From Bacteroidales bacterium UBA5507 (GTDB lineage Bacteria; Bacteroidota; Bacteroidia; Bacteroidales; Lentimicrobiaceae), in the NCBI GenBank assembly GCA_002426195.1, contig DIOT01000048.1:1-16103 (forward strand): a stretch of 16,103 nt of DNA, read 5' to 3'. The notes beneath the pieces are model-generated. The model searched no databases, had not been told where the DNA came from, and worked only from the letters and a program-made list of their open reading frames with translations. The position numbers and the translations under genes were made by a program. Below, in pieces: positions 7,301-14,048 of this stretch (position 1 is its first letter; each line of letters begins with the position of its first letter).

Positions 7301-8307
7301 ACGCAAATAACATCTTCTCTGCTTGCCGGCCAAGATACATGGTCGGTATTCCGTTGATTACCGGCTGCCGCTATCACTATAACATCGTTATCATCGGCAT
7401 ACGAAAGAGCATCATCTATATAAGAATCTACAGGCGGTTCCAGTGAACCCCATGCAAAGTGAATAATTCTTGCACCATTATTAACTGCATCTTCGATTGC
7501 AAGGGAAGTACGATAATCATCGTAATTCCATACGACACCTATACCGGAAGACTTAGCTGCAACTTTCTGAATCATAAGCGTTATCGGAGGCAATTCCGGA
7601 TAATTTCCACCAGCTATTCCACATAAGCCATGTTGATTCCCTGTTCTGGCAGCTATAATTGAAGCTGCTTCAGTACCATGTGAAGCAAAGCCTGAGATTG
7701 GGTTTGTGTCATCGTTTTGATTCCAATAATTATAACCAAGCCCATTGTCTGGAGCGAAATCAGCGTCATCCCAATATAAACCGTCGTCTAGAATAGCAAC
7801 TTTGACGCTAGGATGTCCAACACTTAGCTGCCAGGCATATGGTATTTCTGGATAATCCGGATTAAATGCAATCCTTGATCTTTTCAATTCCCAATAATCC
7901 CATACATGCTGATCATCAGGAATATCAGAATTAATAAGATAAGATGTCCCTATTCTGATATAGTTGAGTCCTGCTTTACTGATTTCTGCATTATTTGTCA
8001 AAGCATTGAAAGCATCTATAAAATTAATATGTTCAGGAGGAGTGAATGCTACCTTGCCGGAATTCATTCTTCTTTTAAATCCGAATCCTTGAGCACCCAA
8101 AATTTTCATACCTTCCTCTTCTCTAGAAGGTTTAAATGCAACCACAAAGATACTAGTATCAATAAGTACCGAATCATTCGGATACAATTCTATGTACCCC
8201 TGTCTTTCTTTCAAAATTTGATGCCCGCCTATATTATAGGTCACTTGTGCACTAATTCCTATAGATAACAAAAATATCATAGAAATTAATAGAGATGTTT
8301 TTTTCAT
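4369..8307 (-). CDS. Large secreted S8 (subtilisin-family) serine protease with beta-helix-like region, helical stalk and T9SS sorting domain
   Basis: This 1312-aa protein starts with a signal peptide (MKKTSLLIS...ISAQ, cut near 21). After a prodomain-like stretch comes a complete S8 catalytic set: Asp174 in VAILDDG, His210 in SHGTEAA, Asn317 in AAAGN and Ser386 in GTGTSIS. The residue after the catalytic Asp is Asp, where Thr or Ser is usual. Residues ~465-830 are rich in N/G turns and short strands (SFINNRESI, EFENNIFGIQV, EENEFSK, KNRFINL), typical of a right-handed parallel beta-helix. Residues ~930-1200 are all-helical and carry SPHLSEEVL, DVFPDIAVFDVLAANP and LPEYMIGIL. I recognise this as a module recurring in Bacteroidota T9SS proteins but cannot name it. 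Residues ~1230-1312 (VNPNPAKDW ... GSYFYTAKA ... SGKIVIVK) are the T9SS type A sorting domain. It likely acts at the cell surface or outside the cell. A strong hairpin follows the stop. The active site argues for a working enzyme; the substrate is unknown. Confidence 0.93.
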   Translation of the reverse strand: MKKTSLLISMIFLLSIGISAQVTYNIGGHQILKERQGYIELYPNDSVLIDTSIFVVAFKPSREEEGMKILGAQGFGFKRRMNSGKVAFTPPEHINFIDAFNALTNNAEISKAGLNYIRIGTSYLINSDIPDDQHVWDYWELKRSRIAFNPDYPEIPYAWQLSVGHPSVKVAILDDGLYWDDADFAPDNGLGYNYWNQNDDTNPISGFASHGTEAASIIAARTGNQHGLCGIAGGNYPELPPITLMIQKVAAKSSGIGVVWNYDDYRTSLAIEDAVNNGARIIHFAWGSLEPPVDSYIDDALSYADDNDVIVIAAAGNQRNTDHVSWPASREDVICVSASNSDDDLFWEHGVGSNKGAETEITFPGSQIEVVQYPDSFTTFRGTGTSISCAMATGVVALMLSVNPCLTKQEVRDILKQSCEQIGGYNYNWNPDNPGHSREMGYGLVNAYTAVSLAMAHDHMTINSGMDVTIDYDLNQSGNITVESGGILRISNCYVKMYPETKIIVKPGAKLYINGSTISSYCQRSWEGIEVWGNSSQHQFVYGNNQYYQGYVSISNATISNARNAVNLWKPGDYSKTGGIVIAANSSFINNRESIRALSYRNFHPVNGSEMGYIAIIKNCVFEVNDDYFGDYEFFKHVDLANVRGPQFLGCDFSLSSGAPNVNSYNHAIAAYNAGFTVNAFCTSSTVPCTVYDRCKFAGFRYAISANPVGRTSRSFFVNRAEFENNIFGIQVNGIDNFIVVNSNFKVGSATLPFCSFGIYMEESNGFAIEENEFSKTQSTLSSNNTGIYTKSTNGEDEIYKNRFINLTSGNYCEGFNYKDDYWTGLQFLCNQNTGNFADFYVKKLDTMQGDAIQAMQGNTSLPAANTFSPNAIWHFFNGGDNLVGYYYSSASFEYPTWIHNVTREFVSTPPSNLCVSNYGTDDPREKIILSDQEKLEQEYNFATASIDYANVKNIYDRLTDGGSTENTLYDVSSATTSNMLAVKNDLLSLSPHLSEEVLRLLAQKTDVFPDIAVFDVLAANPDELKKTELIRFLEEKDNPLPEYMIGILRQVAEGSSYKTLLQLEMTKFSRNRTKSANTIIRSILNSETVDYTDLRNWLENLGGIEADKQIISSHMDEMNYAAASNLAQTLATKYNLQGEELVDINAFNECLNIWIAVKTSDREFNELTEEETATLENIITNDSLSSAGSFAQSMITAYDSRFDYKCPEFETPELKHHEIDYRKLAEDQGFLVAVNPNPAKDWVSFDYTLPEDISSGIIEIRDLKGILIDKLIINGTKGQIIWNAAALPAGSYFYTAKAEKLTHSGKIVIVK

Positions 8308-8456
8308 TTTGATAATTTTAGAATTTGTGAATAATTCTTAACGTAGTTGATCTTGTCTGATAAATAGACTAATTCAATGATTAATTTATAGTATTCATCA
8401 CTTACTTTCACTTGGCAATGCTCCTTCCCATTATAGGAAGTCACTCAAAAGCCTTT

Positions 8457-8819
8457 TTAATCAAGAGCAAATTCCCCCTGCAATGTACCGTAATAATGTG
8501 TTAAAGTCAGGTGATATTCTCCGTTGGCTAAACCCATTTGAATAGAGTGAGTAACATTGTCTTCATATGTAGAGATGCACTCTTCAAATACGATGACTCC
8601 GTTTTCGTCTGTTACCGTAATGGTAAGATCTGATAAAGCAGCTGCAAGGTGTATTGATAATACACTACTTTCGATATATGCTGTAGGAGGGTCAGGTAAA
8701 CATGTCCGCGTTTTGCCATCTTTCCATACCCCTTCAGTTGGTATCTCATCTGCGCATAAGTTTAAGGAGGCGAGTTGAAAACCTGCAAAAAGAAAGGCAA
8801 TAAGAAAATTGATTCTCAT
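8457..8819 (-). CDS. Small secreted DUF3244-family protein
   Basis: A 120-aa protein with an N-terminal signal peptide (MRINFLIAFLFAGFQ...LCADEIP). Residues ~30-120 follow the DUF3244 pattern known from Bacteroidota: GVWKDGKTRT, then P.PTAYIE, a beta-rich middle with LTITVTDENGVIVFEE, and the ending NGEYHLTLTHYYGTLQGEF. The fold should be a small beta-sandwich. Cys22 lies near the cleavage site, but its context (LNLC) is a poor lipobox, so ordinary signal peptidase I cleavage is more likely. The function of DUF3244 is unknown. The gene lies directly upstream of the S8 protease on the same strand (149-base gap) and divergent from the TPR regulator, with a repeat array and a good promoter in front of it. 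Regulation by that neighbour is therefore plausible. Confidence 0.85.
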   Translation of the reverse strand: MRINFLIAFLFAGFQLASLNLCADEIPTEGVWKDGKTRTCLPDPPTAYIESSVLSIHLAAALSDLTITVTDENGVIVFEECISTYEDNVTHSIQMGLANGEYHLTLTHYYGTLQGEFALD

Positions 8820-8844
8820 AATTGGTTTTTTTAAGTTTGGTTGC

Positions 8845-8858
8845 TTGTAAATTTACAA
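8845..8858. promoter_or_regulatory. Perfect 14-bp palindrome overlapping the DUF3244 promoter -7
   Basis: TTGTAAATTTACAA is a perfect inverted repeat just upstream of the DUF3244 gene and contains its putative -7 (TAAATTTA). The 11-base core TTGTAAATTTA occurs again at 9067-9077 over the putative -7 of the divergent TPR gene. It could be an operator shared by both promoters, or simply two similar AT-rich -7 elements. Confidence 0.4.
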
Positions 8859-8879
8859 TCCTAAAAATAATTATGCCAA
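8848..8879 (-). promoter_or_regulatory. Candidate promoter of the DUF3244 gene
   Basis: On the minus strand, TTGG (8879-8876) is followed after 20 bases by TAAATTTA (8855-8848), matching the Bacteroidota TTG / TAnnTTTG layout except for the final base. The start codon is 29 bases beyond the -7. The tandem 11-bp repeats begin 9 bases upstream of the -33 element, where an activator would sit. Confidence 0.5.
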
Positions 8880-8887
8880 GAAGTTTG

Positions 8888-8931
8888 GTACACATTTAGT
8901 ACACATTTAGTACACATTTGGTACACAAATG
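8888..8931. repeat. Four tandem 11-bp repeats (GTACACATTTR), probable regulator-binding array
   Basis: Units at 8888-8898, 8899-8909, 8910-8920 and 8921-8931. The first two are identical (GTACACATTTA), the third ends in G, and the fourth is GTACACAAATG. The 11-base period is close to one helical turn, so a protein would meet each copy on the same DNA face. The array lies just upstream of the DUF3244 -33 element and about 117 bases upstream of the TPR gene's promoter candidate. The repeats are directly visible; operator function is inferred. Confidence 0.85.
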
Positions 8932-9047
8932 GGCATTTAAGACGAAATCAATTTAAAATAATGCTTTATGCTATTATAGATGTATTTTTTATTAAAACTA
9001 ATTGCATCGAACTATCAAATTGATTCTCCTTAAATGAGGTATCTGGC

Positions 9048-9077
9048 TTTGCAGTTTTAGTAGTTTTTGTAAATTTA
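9048..9077 (+). promoter_or_regulatory. Candidate promoter of the TPR regulator gene
   Basis: TTTG at 9048-9051 is followed after 18 bases by TAAATTTA at 9070-9077, close to the Bacteroidota consensus, and the ATG is 27 bases downstream. An overlapping TAGTTTTTG (9061-9069) could serve as an alternative -7 with non-ideal internal spacing. Confidence 0.4.
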
Positions 9078-9104
9078 TACCCGCCGACTTAAACACCTTC
9101 TGCA

Positions 9105-10838
9105 ATGAGACTCTCCATACCGAAAGTAAGCTTGATGGCCTTGCACCTTATATTATTGATATGCTTTATCTATGCCTGTAAGAATGAAGGCAATCCTGTA
9201 CTTTTGAAAGCTGAATCTCTGATGAGCTCACACCCCGATAGTTCATTATGGCTGCTAGAGAATTCAATTGAATCGGGTCAGTTATCCAAAGAGCAGAATG
9301 CCAAATGGTGCCTTTTGATTACCCAGGCACGCGATAAGAATTATGTTCTTCATACATCCGATTCGCTGATAAACATTGCTGCTGATTTTTTCACTAAAAG
9401 CGACAATCCCGACGAAAGGATGATGGTTTATTATTATTTGGCGCGTGTAAATGATGATTTGAAAAATGTAAAAAAGGCCCAGGAATTCTATCTTAAAGCA
9501 TTGGAAACCGGAAACCCTATGAATTATTCTCTGCTGGCAAGAACGCACGCCAACGTGGGGCAGCTATATCTATATCAGAAGGCTACTGACATTGCTATGC
9601 CACATTTAATAGAGGCAGAGAAGTGTTACCGCGAGACAGATGAATATGGCAATCTGTCGTATGTATTGCGCGATATAGGCAGACTATATTCATTGCGTAC
9701 CCAATATGACAGTGCTACATCATATTACGAGAAAGCGCTGGTGTATGCAGATTCTTCAAGTAAAATATCAATCCTCATTGAATTGGCCAATACACTGGCA
9801 GACATTGATGAATATGTTGCAGCATCTGACTATATGCAGAAAGCGATATCCTGTATGGTGGACCCAAATGATATTCATTTCATAAATGCATCTCTTGGTA
9901 AATTGTATTACAAAGCTGGAAATTCCGATTCCGCCCGCTATTATCTCTATAAAAGCATGGCATCTCCGAAACCTGAAACACGGGCGTTTTCTTATTATTA
10001 TATCTACAAACTGGCAAAGAAGGAACATAGGTGGAAAGAGTACGCTTTGTTTCAGGAACGGTATGAGGATTTAAGGGATATTCTAACGAAACAGAAATAT
10101 ACTGCTGAAACACAGAGGTTGCAGCATCTTTATAATTATCAGCAAGCAGAGAATCGGGCAGCTCTGGTAAAACTGGATCATGAGATCGTATTAAGAAATA
10201 ACATTATCCTTTCTCTTGGAATTGTAGTTCTAGCGGGTGCAATGACCGGCTATTACATTTATAACAGAGCTAGACAAAAACGAAGGAGGAAGATGCAGAA
10301 TGAACTTTTCAGATCGTTCTCTAACAGGCAGACTTTGGATTGTATTGATCAGATAAGTTCTAACAGTCAAAGGATCTGTGAACTAGAGATAATGATCGGG
10401 GATAAGGCAGTTAATAAAGATAAAGATGTCCTCGAATTGGAGAAAAAGTTGCTGGAGTTGGAAAATAAGCGAATATCAGGGATCATAGCCGAAAAGAAAG
10501 ATAGAGAACAAAAACTTGAATCATCAGATATCCATAACTTGTTTATCAGAGGTACTATCGAAAAAATCACGGGTAATGATAAAGAAACCTACATGTCATT
10601 AATTGACGAAATTTATCCATTATTTAAAATAGGCATTCTTCATTTATGTCCGTCTATATCATCTGACGACCTGTTTATCTGCTATTTGATTAAAGTAAAC
10701 ATAAAAGCAGTCAGGATAACCCAGATCATGAACCTCTCTAAGCAAGCAATTTCAATGAAGAAGAAAAGGCTGGCATTAGCAATATTTGGCGAAAACGGCA
10801 GTCACCAGTCGTTGAATAACTTGATCGAGTCGTTGTAA
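9105..10838 (+). CDS. Membrane-spanning TPR regulator with C-terminal HTH (transcriptional regulator of Bacteroidota type)
   Basis: A 577-aa protein. The N-terminus has a hydrophobic segment (9-24) ending in IYAC, with Cys25 in a lipobox-like context, so the N-terminus could be lipidated or act as a signal anchor. Residues ~32-340 are helical TPR-like repeats (SHPDSSLWLLENSI, KKAQEFYLKALE, DSATSYYEKALVYA, DSARYYLYKSM) and should lie in the periplasm. One clear TM helix (365-386) is followed by a basic stop-transfer patch, RARQKRRRK. Cytoplasmic residues ~435-472 look like a coiled coil. Residues ~515-577 form an HTH with the family signature: SSDDLFICYLIK, then QIMNLSKQAISMKKKRL, AIFGENGS and a terminal LIESL. 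This architecture suggests a one-component regulator that senses an envelope signal and binds DNA directly. Target and ligand are unknown; the divergent DUF3244 gene with its repeat array is the obvious candidate target. Confidence 0.88.
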   Translation: MRLSIPKVSLMALHLILLICFIYACKNEGNPVLLKAESLMSSHPDSSLWLLENSIESGQLSKEQNAKWCLLITQARDKNYVLHTSDSLINIAADFFTKSDNPDERMMVYYYLARVNDDLKNVKKAQEFYLKALETGNPMNYSLLARTHANVGQLYLYQKATDIAMPHLIEAEKCYRETDEYGNLSYVLRDIGRLYSLRTQYDSATSYYEKALVYADSSSKISILIELANTLADIDEYVAASDYMQKAISCMVDPNDIHFINASLGKLYYKAGNSDSARYYLYKSMASPKPETRAFSYYYIYKLAKKEHRWKEYALFQERYEDLRDILTKQKYTAETQRLQHLYNYQQAENRAALVKLDHEIVLRNNIILSLGIVVLAGAMTGYYIYNRARQKRRRKMQNELFRSFSNRQTLDCIDQISSNSQRICELEIMIGDKAVNKDKDVLELEKKLLELENKRISGIIAEKKDREQKLESSDIHNLFIRGTIEKITGNDKETYMSLIDEIYPLFKIGILHLCPSISSDDLFICYLIKVNIKAVRITQIMNLSKQAISMKKKRLALAIFGENGSHQSLNNLIESL

Positions 10839-10898
10839 GACATGACGGTTTAAGAGTCAATTCTCTTCTCTGTATTTTAACGAACAAGGTAATTAGGA

Positions 10899-10919
10899 TA
10901 TGTCAACTATGTTGTCATA
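10899..10919. terminator. Weak inverted repeat between convergent TPR and rpoN genes
   Basis: TATG-T-CAAC pairs with GTTG-T-CATA around a TAT loop: eight pairs and one T-T mismatch. It lies in the 96-base gap between two convergent genes, where a shared terminator is expected. There is no GC-rich core and no U-tract, so support is limited. Confidence 0.3.
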
Positions 10920-10934
10920 GTTCAAAGAGGAAGA

Positions 10935-12395
10935 TTATAATTCTTTCCTTAGGCGGGCAACGGGAACATTGAGCTGCTCCCTGTATTTGGCAACAGTGCG
11001 ACGGGCTATATTATAACCTTTTTCCTTCAGGATATCTGTCAGCTGTTCATCGGTTAAAGGCTTTGCCTTGTCTTCAGCAGCTATGCAATCCGATAAAATC
11101 TTCTTTATCTCTCTTGTGGATACTTCTTCGCCCGAGTCAGTTTGCATGGATTCAGAAAAGAAGCTTTTCAACAGGAATGTACCAAAAGGCGTTTGAACAT
11201 ACTTGGAGTTTGCTACACGTGAAATGGTAGATATATCCAAACCAACTTTCTCTGCTATATCCTTAAGAATCATCGGACGCAGCTTAGTTTCATCTCCGGT
11301 CAGGAAATACTCCCTCTGATAATCCATAATGGCTTTCATGGTCACAAATAAGGTATGCTGTCTTTGCTTTATGGCATCTATAAACCATTTAGCCGAGTCA
11401 ATCTTTTGCCTTATAAATTGTACCGCTTCTTTCTGACTATTCGATTTTGTCTTCGTTTCAGAATATGTCTCAAGCATATCGGTATAGCCTCTGCTTAATC
11501 TAAGCTCAGGCATATTGCGCGAATTTAACTGTAACTCAAGTTCATCGCCCCTGTTGTATATAAAGAAGTCGGGCATGATGTACTGGCTGCTTCTTGATCC
11601 CTCATCAAGCGAATTACCGGGCTTTGGATTCAATTTCAGCACTTCGTTAATGGCATCCCTCAGCTCTTCATCAGTAGCTTTGGTTTTCTTTGTTATCTTG
11701 TCATAATGCTTTTTTGAAAGCTCATCGAAGAAATTATCAACCAGTTCGGTTGCCAGTTCAACAGCGGGATTCTGTTCCTTGCGTCGTAATTGTATAAGCA
11801 GGCATTCTCGGAGATCGCGGGCACCTACACCGGCAGGATCAAACTCCTGCACTATCTTCAGCAACCGCTCAATCTCTTTTATGTCGGTTATGATATTTTG
11901 CGTGAATGCCAAATCATCTACCATTGCAGATAAATCGCGGTTTAAATAACCCGATTCATCAATATTTCCGATTATATAGGTAGCTATTTTCTGCTGCCTT
12001 TCGTCTAAGACCCTCAGTCCAAGTTGCGATATTAGTACTTCGTGAAAGCTTGCGCCTGAGGCATACGGAATTTCACGGCGTTCTTCATCGGGACTGGTAT
12101 TGCCTGAATTTAACCGATATGCAGGTATATCATCATCATCGAGGTAATCGGTTATATCAAAATCATCACGCTCTTTCTCTAATTCAGCTACAGGATCAAC
12201 CTCGGTTTCGGTAAACTCTTCCTGGTCAGATGACAATTCAGGATCACTGGCATCTTCAAGTGCCGGGTTTTCCTCAATTTCCTGCTTAATTCGCTGCTCA
12301 AGGGCAATGGAAGGAATCTGCAGCAACTTCATCAGCAGTATTTGCTGAGGTGACAGCCTTTGTAATAATTTTTGCTGAAGTTTCTGACTTAACAT
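10935..12395 (-). CDS. rpoN: RNA polymerase sigma-54 factor RpoN
   Basis: A 486-aa protein, the usual length. Region I is glutamine/leucine-rich (MLSQKLQQKLLQRLSPQQ), followed by the conserved IKQEIEENPALE and an acidic region II (~50-105). The core-binding domain covers ~115-310 (IGNIDESGYL, EFDPAGVGARDLRECLL, LNPKPG). A DNA-binding region with an HTH lies at ~375-400 (DIAEKVGLDISTISRVANSKY, then TPFGTFLLKSFFS), and the RpoN box ARRTVAKYRE is at 464-473. All elements needed for -24/-12 promoter recognition are present. The ATG at 12395 is preceded by a good Shine-Dalgarno, AGGAAG (12409-12404), 8 bases upstream, which is notable in a phylum that seldom uses one. asnS lies 101 bases upstream on the same strand and may be co-transcribed. 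RpoN needs AAA+ activators; none is in this window. Confidence 0.98.
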   Translation of the reverse strand: MLSQKLQQKLLQRLSPQQILLMKLLQIPSIALEQRIKQEIEENPALEDASDPELSSDQEEFTETEVDPVAELEKERDDFDITDYLDDDDIPAYRLNSGNTSPDEERREIPYASGASFHEVLISQLGLRVLDERQQKIATYIIGNIDESGYLNRDLSAMVDDLAFTQNIITDIKEIERLLKIVQEFDPAGVGARDLRECLLIQLRRKEQNPAVELATELVDNFFDELSKKHYDKITKKTKATDEELRDAINEVLKLNPKPGNSLDEGSRSSQYIMPDFFIYNRGDELELQLNSRNMPELRLSRGYTDMLETYSETKTKSNSQKEAVQFIRQKIDSAKWFIDAIKQRQHTLFVTMKAIMDYQREYFLTGDETKLRPMILKDIAEKVGLDISTISRVANSKYVQTPFGTFLLKSFFSESMQTDSGEEVSTREIKKILSDCIAAEDKAKPLTDEQLTDILKEKGYNIARRTVAKYREQLNVPVARLRKEL

Positions 12396-12496
12396 ACGAT
12401 TCTCTTCCTATCTTATTTGAATAACAGTCTTTATTCTTAATCCTCTTTAGCAGGTAATTGTAATACTATAACGCTTCAATTTATAAAAATATTCTT

Positions 12497-13903
12497 TTAA
12501 AATTCGGCATTTTGAGGTGTCCTGGGGAACGGCATAACGTCGCGAATGTTTGCCATTCCGGTAACAAACAAGACTAATCGTTCAAAGCCTAAACCAAATC
12601 CACTGTGTGGTGCTGTGCCGAATTTACGTGTATCGAGATACCACCACATATCCTTCTCGGGAATGTGTAATTCAGTTATCCTCTTGTGCAGTTTATCATA
12701 GTTCTCCTCTCGTTGTGATCCTCCAATGATTTCACCAATCCGTGGGAACAACACATCCATCGCTCTTACCGTCTTACCGTCATCATTCTGTTTCATATAG
12801 AACGCTTTGATTGACATTGGGTAGTTGGTGAGAATAACCGGTTTTTTGAAATGCTGCTCAACAAGGTATCTTTCATGCTCACTCTGTAAATCGGTACCCC
12901 AATCAACAGGGAATTCGAACTTCTTACCCGAGGCTATCAGTATTTCAACTGCTTCGGTATAATCAAGACGTTTGAACTCATTGTTGACCACAAATCTCAA
13001 TCGTTCAATCAGTTCATTGTCATACATTTTATTCAGGAACTCCAGATCGTCGTAACAATTGTCGAGCGCATAGTTAACGAGGTATTTAAGGAAGTCTTCG
13101 GCAAGATCCATGTTATCATTGATATCATAGAAAGCCATCTCAGGTTCAATCATCCAGAATTCGGCCAGATGGCGCGGAGTATTGGAGTTCTCGGCTCTGA
13201 ATGTTGGTCCGAAGGTGTAAATATTTGACAACGCCATTGCTCCCAGTTCACCTTCAAGCTGACCGGAAACAGTAAGGTTTGTAGATTTACCAAAGAAATC
13301 CTGTGCATAGTCAACCTCACCCTGAGGTGTTAAAGGAGGATTCTTACTATCGAGAGTAGTAACTCTGAACATGGCACCTGCGCCTTCAGCATCAGAACCG
13401 GTAATTATTGGAGTATGTAAATAAAAGAAACCGTGATCGTTAAAGTATTTATGGATTGCAAATGACATAGCGTGTCTTATTCGCAATACTGCCCCAAAAG
13501 TATTGGTACGTGGGCGCAGATGAGCTATTTCACGCAGGAACTCTAAAGTATGTCCTTTCTTTTGGAGAGGATAGGTTTCGGGATCTGCGGTTCCGTAAAC
13601 TTCAATTTCCCTTGCCTGAATCTCAACTGCCTGTCCTTGTCCGGGTGATTCAACTATTGTTCCGTTTACCGATATACATGAACCCGTTGTGATAAGTTTT
13701 ATAGTTTGGTCATCGAATGATGCAAGATCGACTACAATTTGGATGCTGTGAATAATTGAACCATCGTTGAGTGCAATGAAGGCCACATTTTTATTGCCTC
13801 GTTTTGTTCGCACCCAGCCTTTTAAATTAACTACCGAACCAACACCTATAGTCTTCCAGTCGCGAAAAATTTCAGCTATTCGTATTCTCTTCAGAGGTTC
13901 CAT
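12497..13903 (-). CDS. asnS: Asparaginyl-tRNA synthetase
   Basis: A 468-aa class IIb aminoacyl-tRNA synthetase that charges tRNA-Asn with asparagine in the cytoplasm. I take the ATG at 13903; a TTG one codon upstream (13906) is also in frame, but ATG gives the normal N-terminus MEPLKRIRIAEIF and has AGGA a few bases before it. Residues ~20-105 are the OB-fold anticodon-binding domain (GWVRTKRGNKNVAFIALNDGS). Motif 1 lies around 129-165 (HLRPRTNTFGAVLRIRH). Motif 2 is FRAENSNTPRHLAEFWMIEPE (235-255), where the AEN/HLAEFWM pattern separates AsnRS from AspRS. Motif 3 is GFGLGFERL (435-443) with the ATP-binding Arg442, followed by NIRDVMPFPRTP. Length and motifs are complete. It is divergent from the DAHP synthase gene, sharing a 145-base upstream region. 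Confidence 0.98.
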   Translation of the reverse strand: MEPLKRIRIAEIFRDWKTIGVGSVVNLKGWVRTKRGNKNVAFIALNDGSIIHSIQIVVDLASFDDQTIKLITTGSCISVNGTIVESPGQGQAVEIQAREIEVYGTADPETYPLQKKGHTLEFLREIAHLRPRTNTFGAVLRIRHAMSFAIHKYFNDHGFFYLHTPIITGSDAEGAGAMFRVTTLDSKNPPLTPQGEVDYAQDFFGKSTNLTVSGQLEGELGAMALSNIYTFGPTFRAENSNTPRHLAEFWMIEPEMAFYDINDNMDLAEDFLKYLVNYALDNCYDDLEFLNKMYDNELIERLRFVVNNEFKRLDYTEAVEILIASGKKFEFPVDWGTDLQSEHERYLVEQHFKKPVILTNYPMSIKAFYMKQNDDGKTVRAMDVLFPRIGEIIGGSQREENYDKLHKRITELHIPEKDMWWYLDTRKFGTAPHSGFGLGFERLVLFVTGMANIRDVMPFPRTPQNAEF

Positions 13904-14026
13904 CAATATCCTGATTTTCTTGTTTTACTTGTTAACAGTCACAAGCCGCATTTACCGGCTCCCGATTGGCAAAGTTAAGAAAAATGTGTTAAGGATTCTG
14001 TATACCGACGCCAAGGTATCTTTTAC

Positions 14027-14034
14027 TAATTTTG
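14027..14034 (+). promoter_or_regulatory. Candidate -7 element for the DAHP synthase-hflX operon
   Basis: TAATTTTG matches the TAnnTTTG consensus exactly and lies 14 bases before the ATG at 14049, implying a very short leader. A clear TTG at -33 is not visible, so only the -7 is supported. Confidence 0.35.
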
Positions 14035-14048
14035 CTAAAAATAATAAG

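Noticed and set aside
8319..8340. AT-rich inverted repeat (AGAATT/AATTCT) before the S8 protease gene
   Set aside because: Six-base arms in AT-rich DNA are expected by chance, and no matching promoter elements were found around it.
8410..8456. Terminator after the DUF3244 gene
   Set aside because: The best stem (CTTCC/GGAAG) is only five pairs with no U-tract, so read-through into the protease gene cannot be excluded.
8888..8931. CRISPR-like array
   Set aside because: The 11-bp units abut without spacers and are far too short for CRISPR repeats.
13767..14048. N-terminal extension of the DAHP synthase frame by 94 codons
   Set aside because: It is antisense to the 5' end of asnS, has no resemblance to the family, and the ATG at 14049 gives the standard N-terminus.
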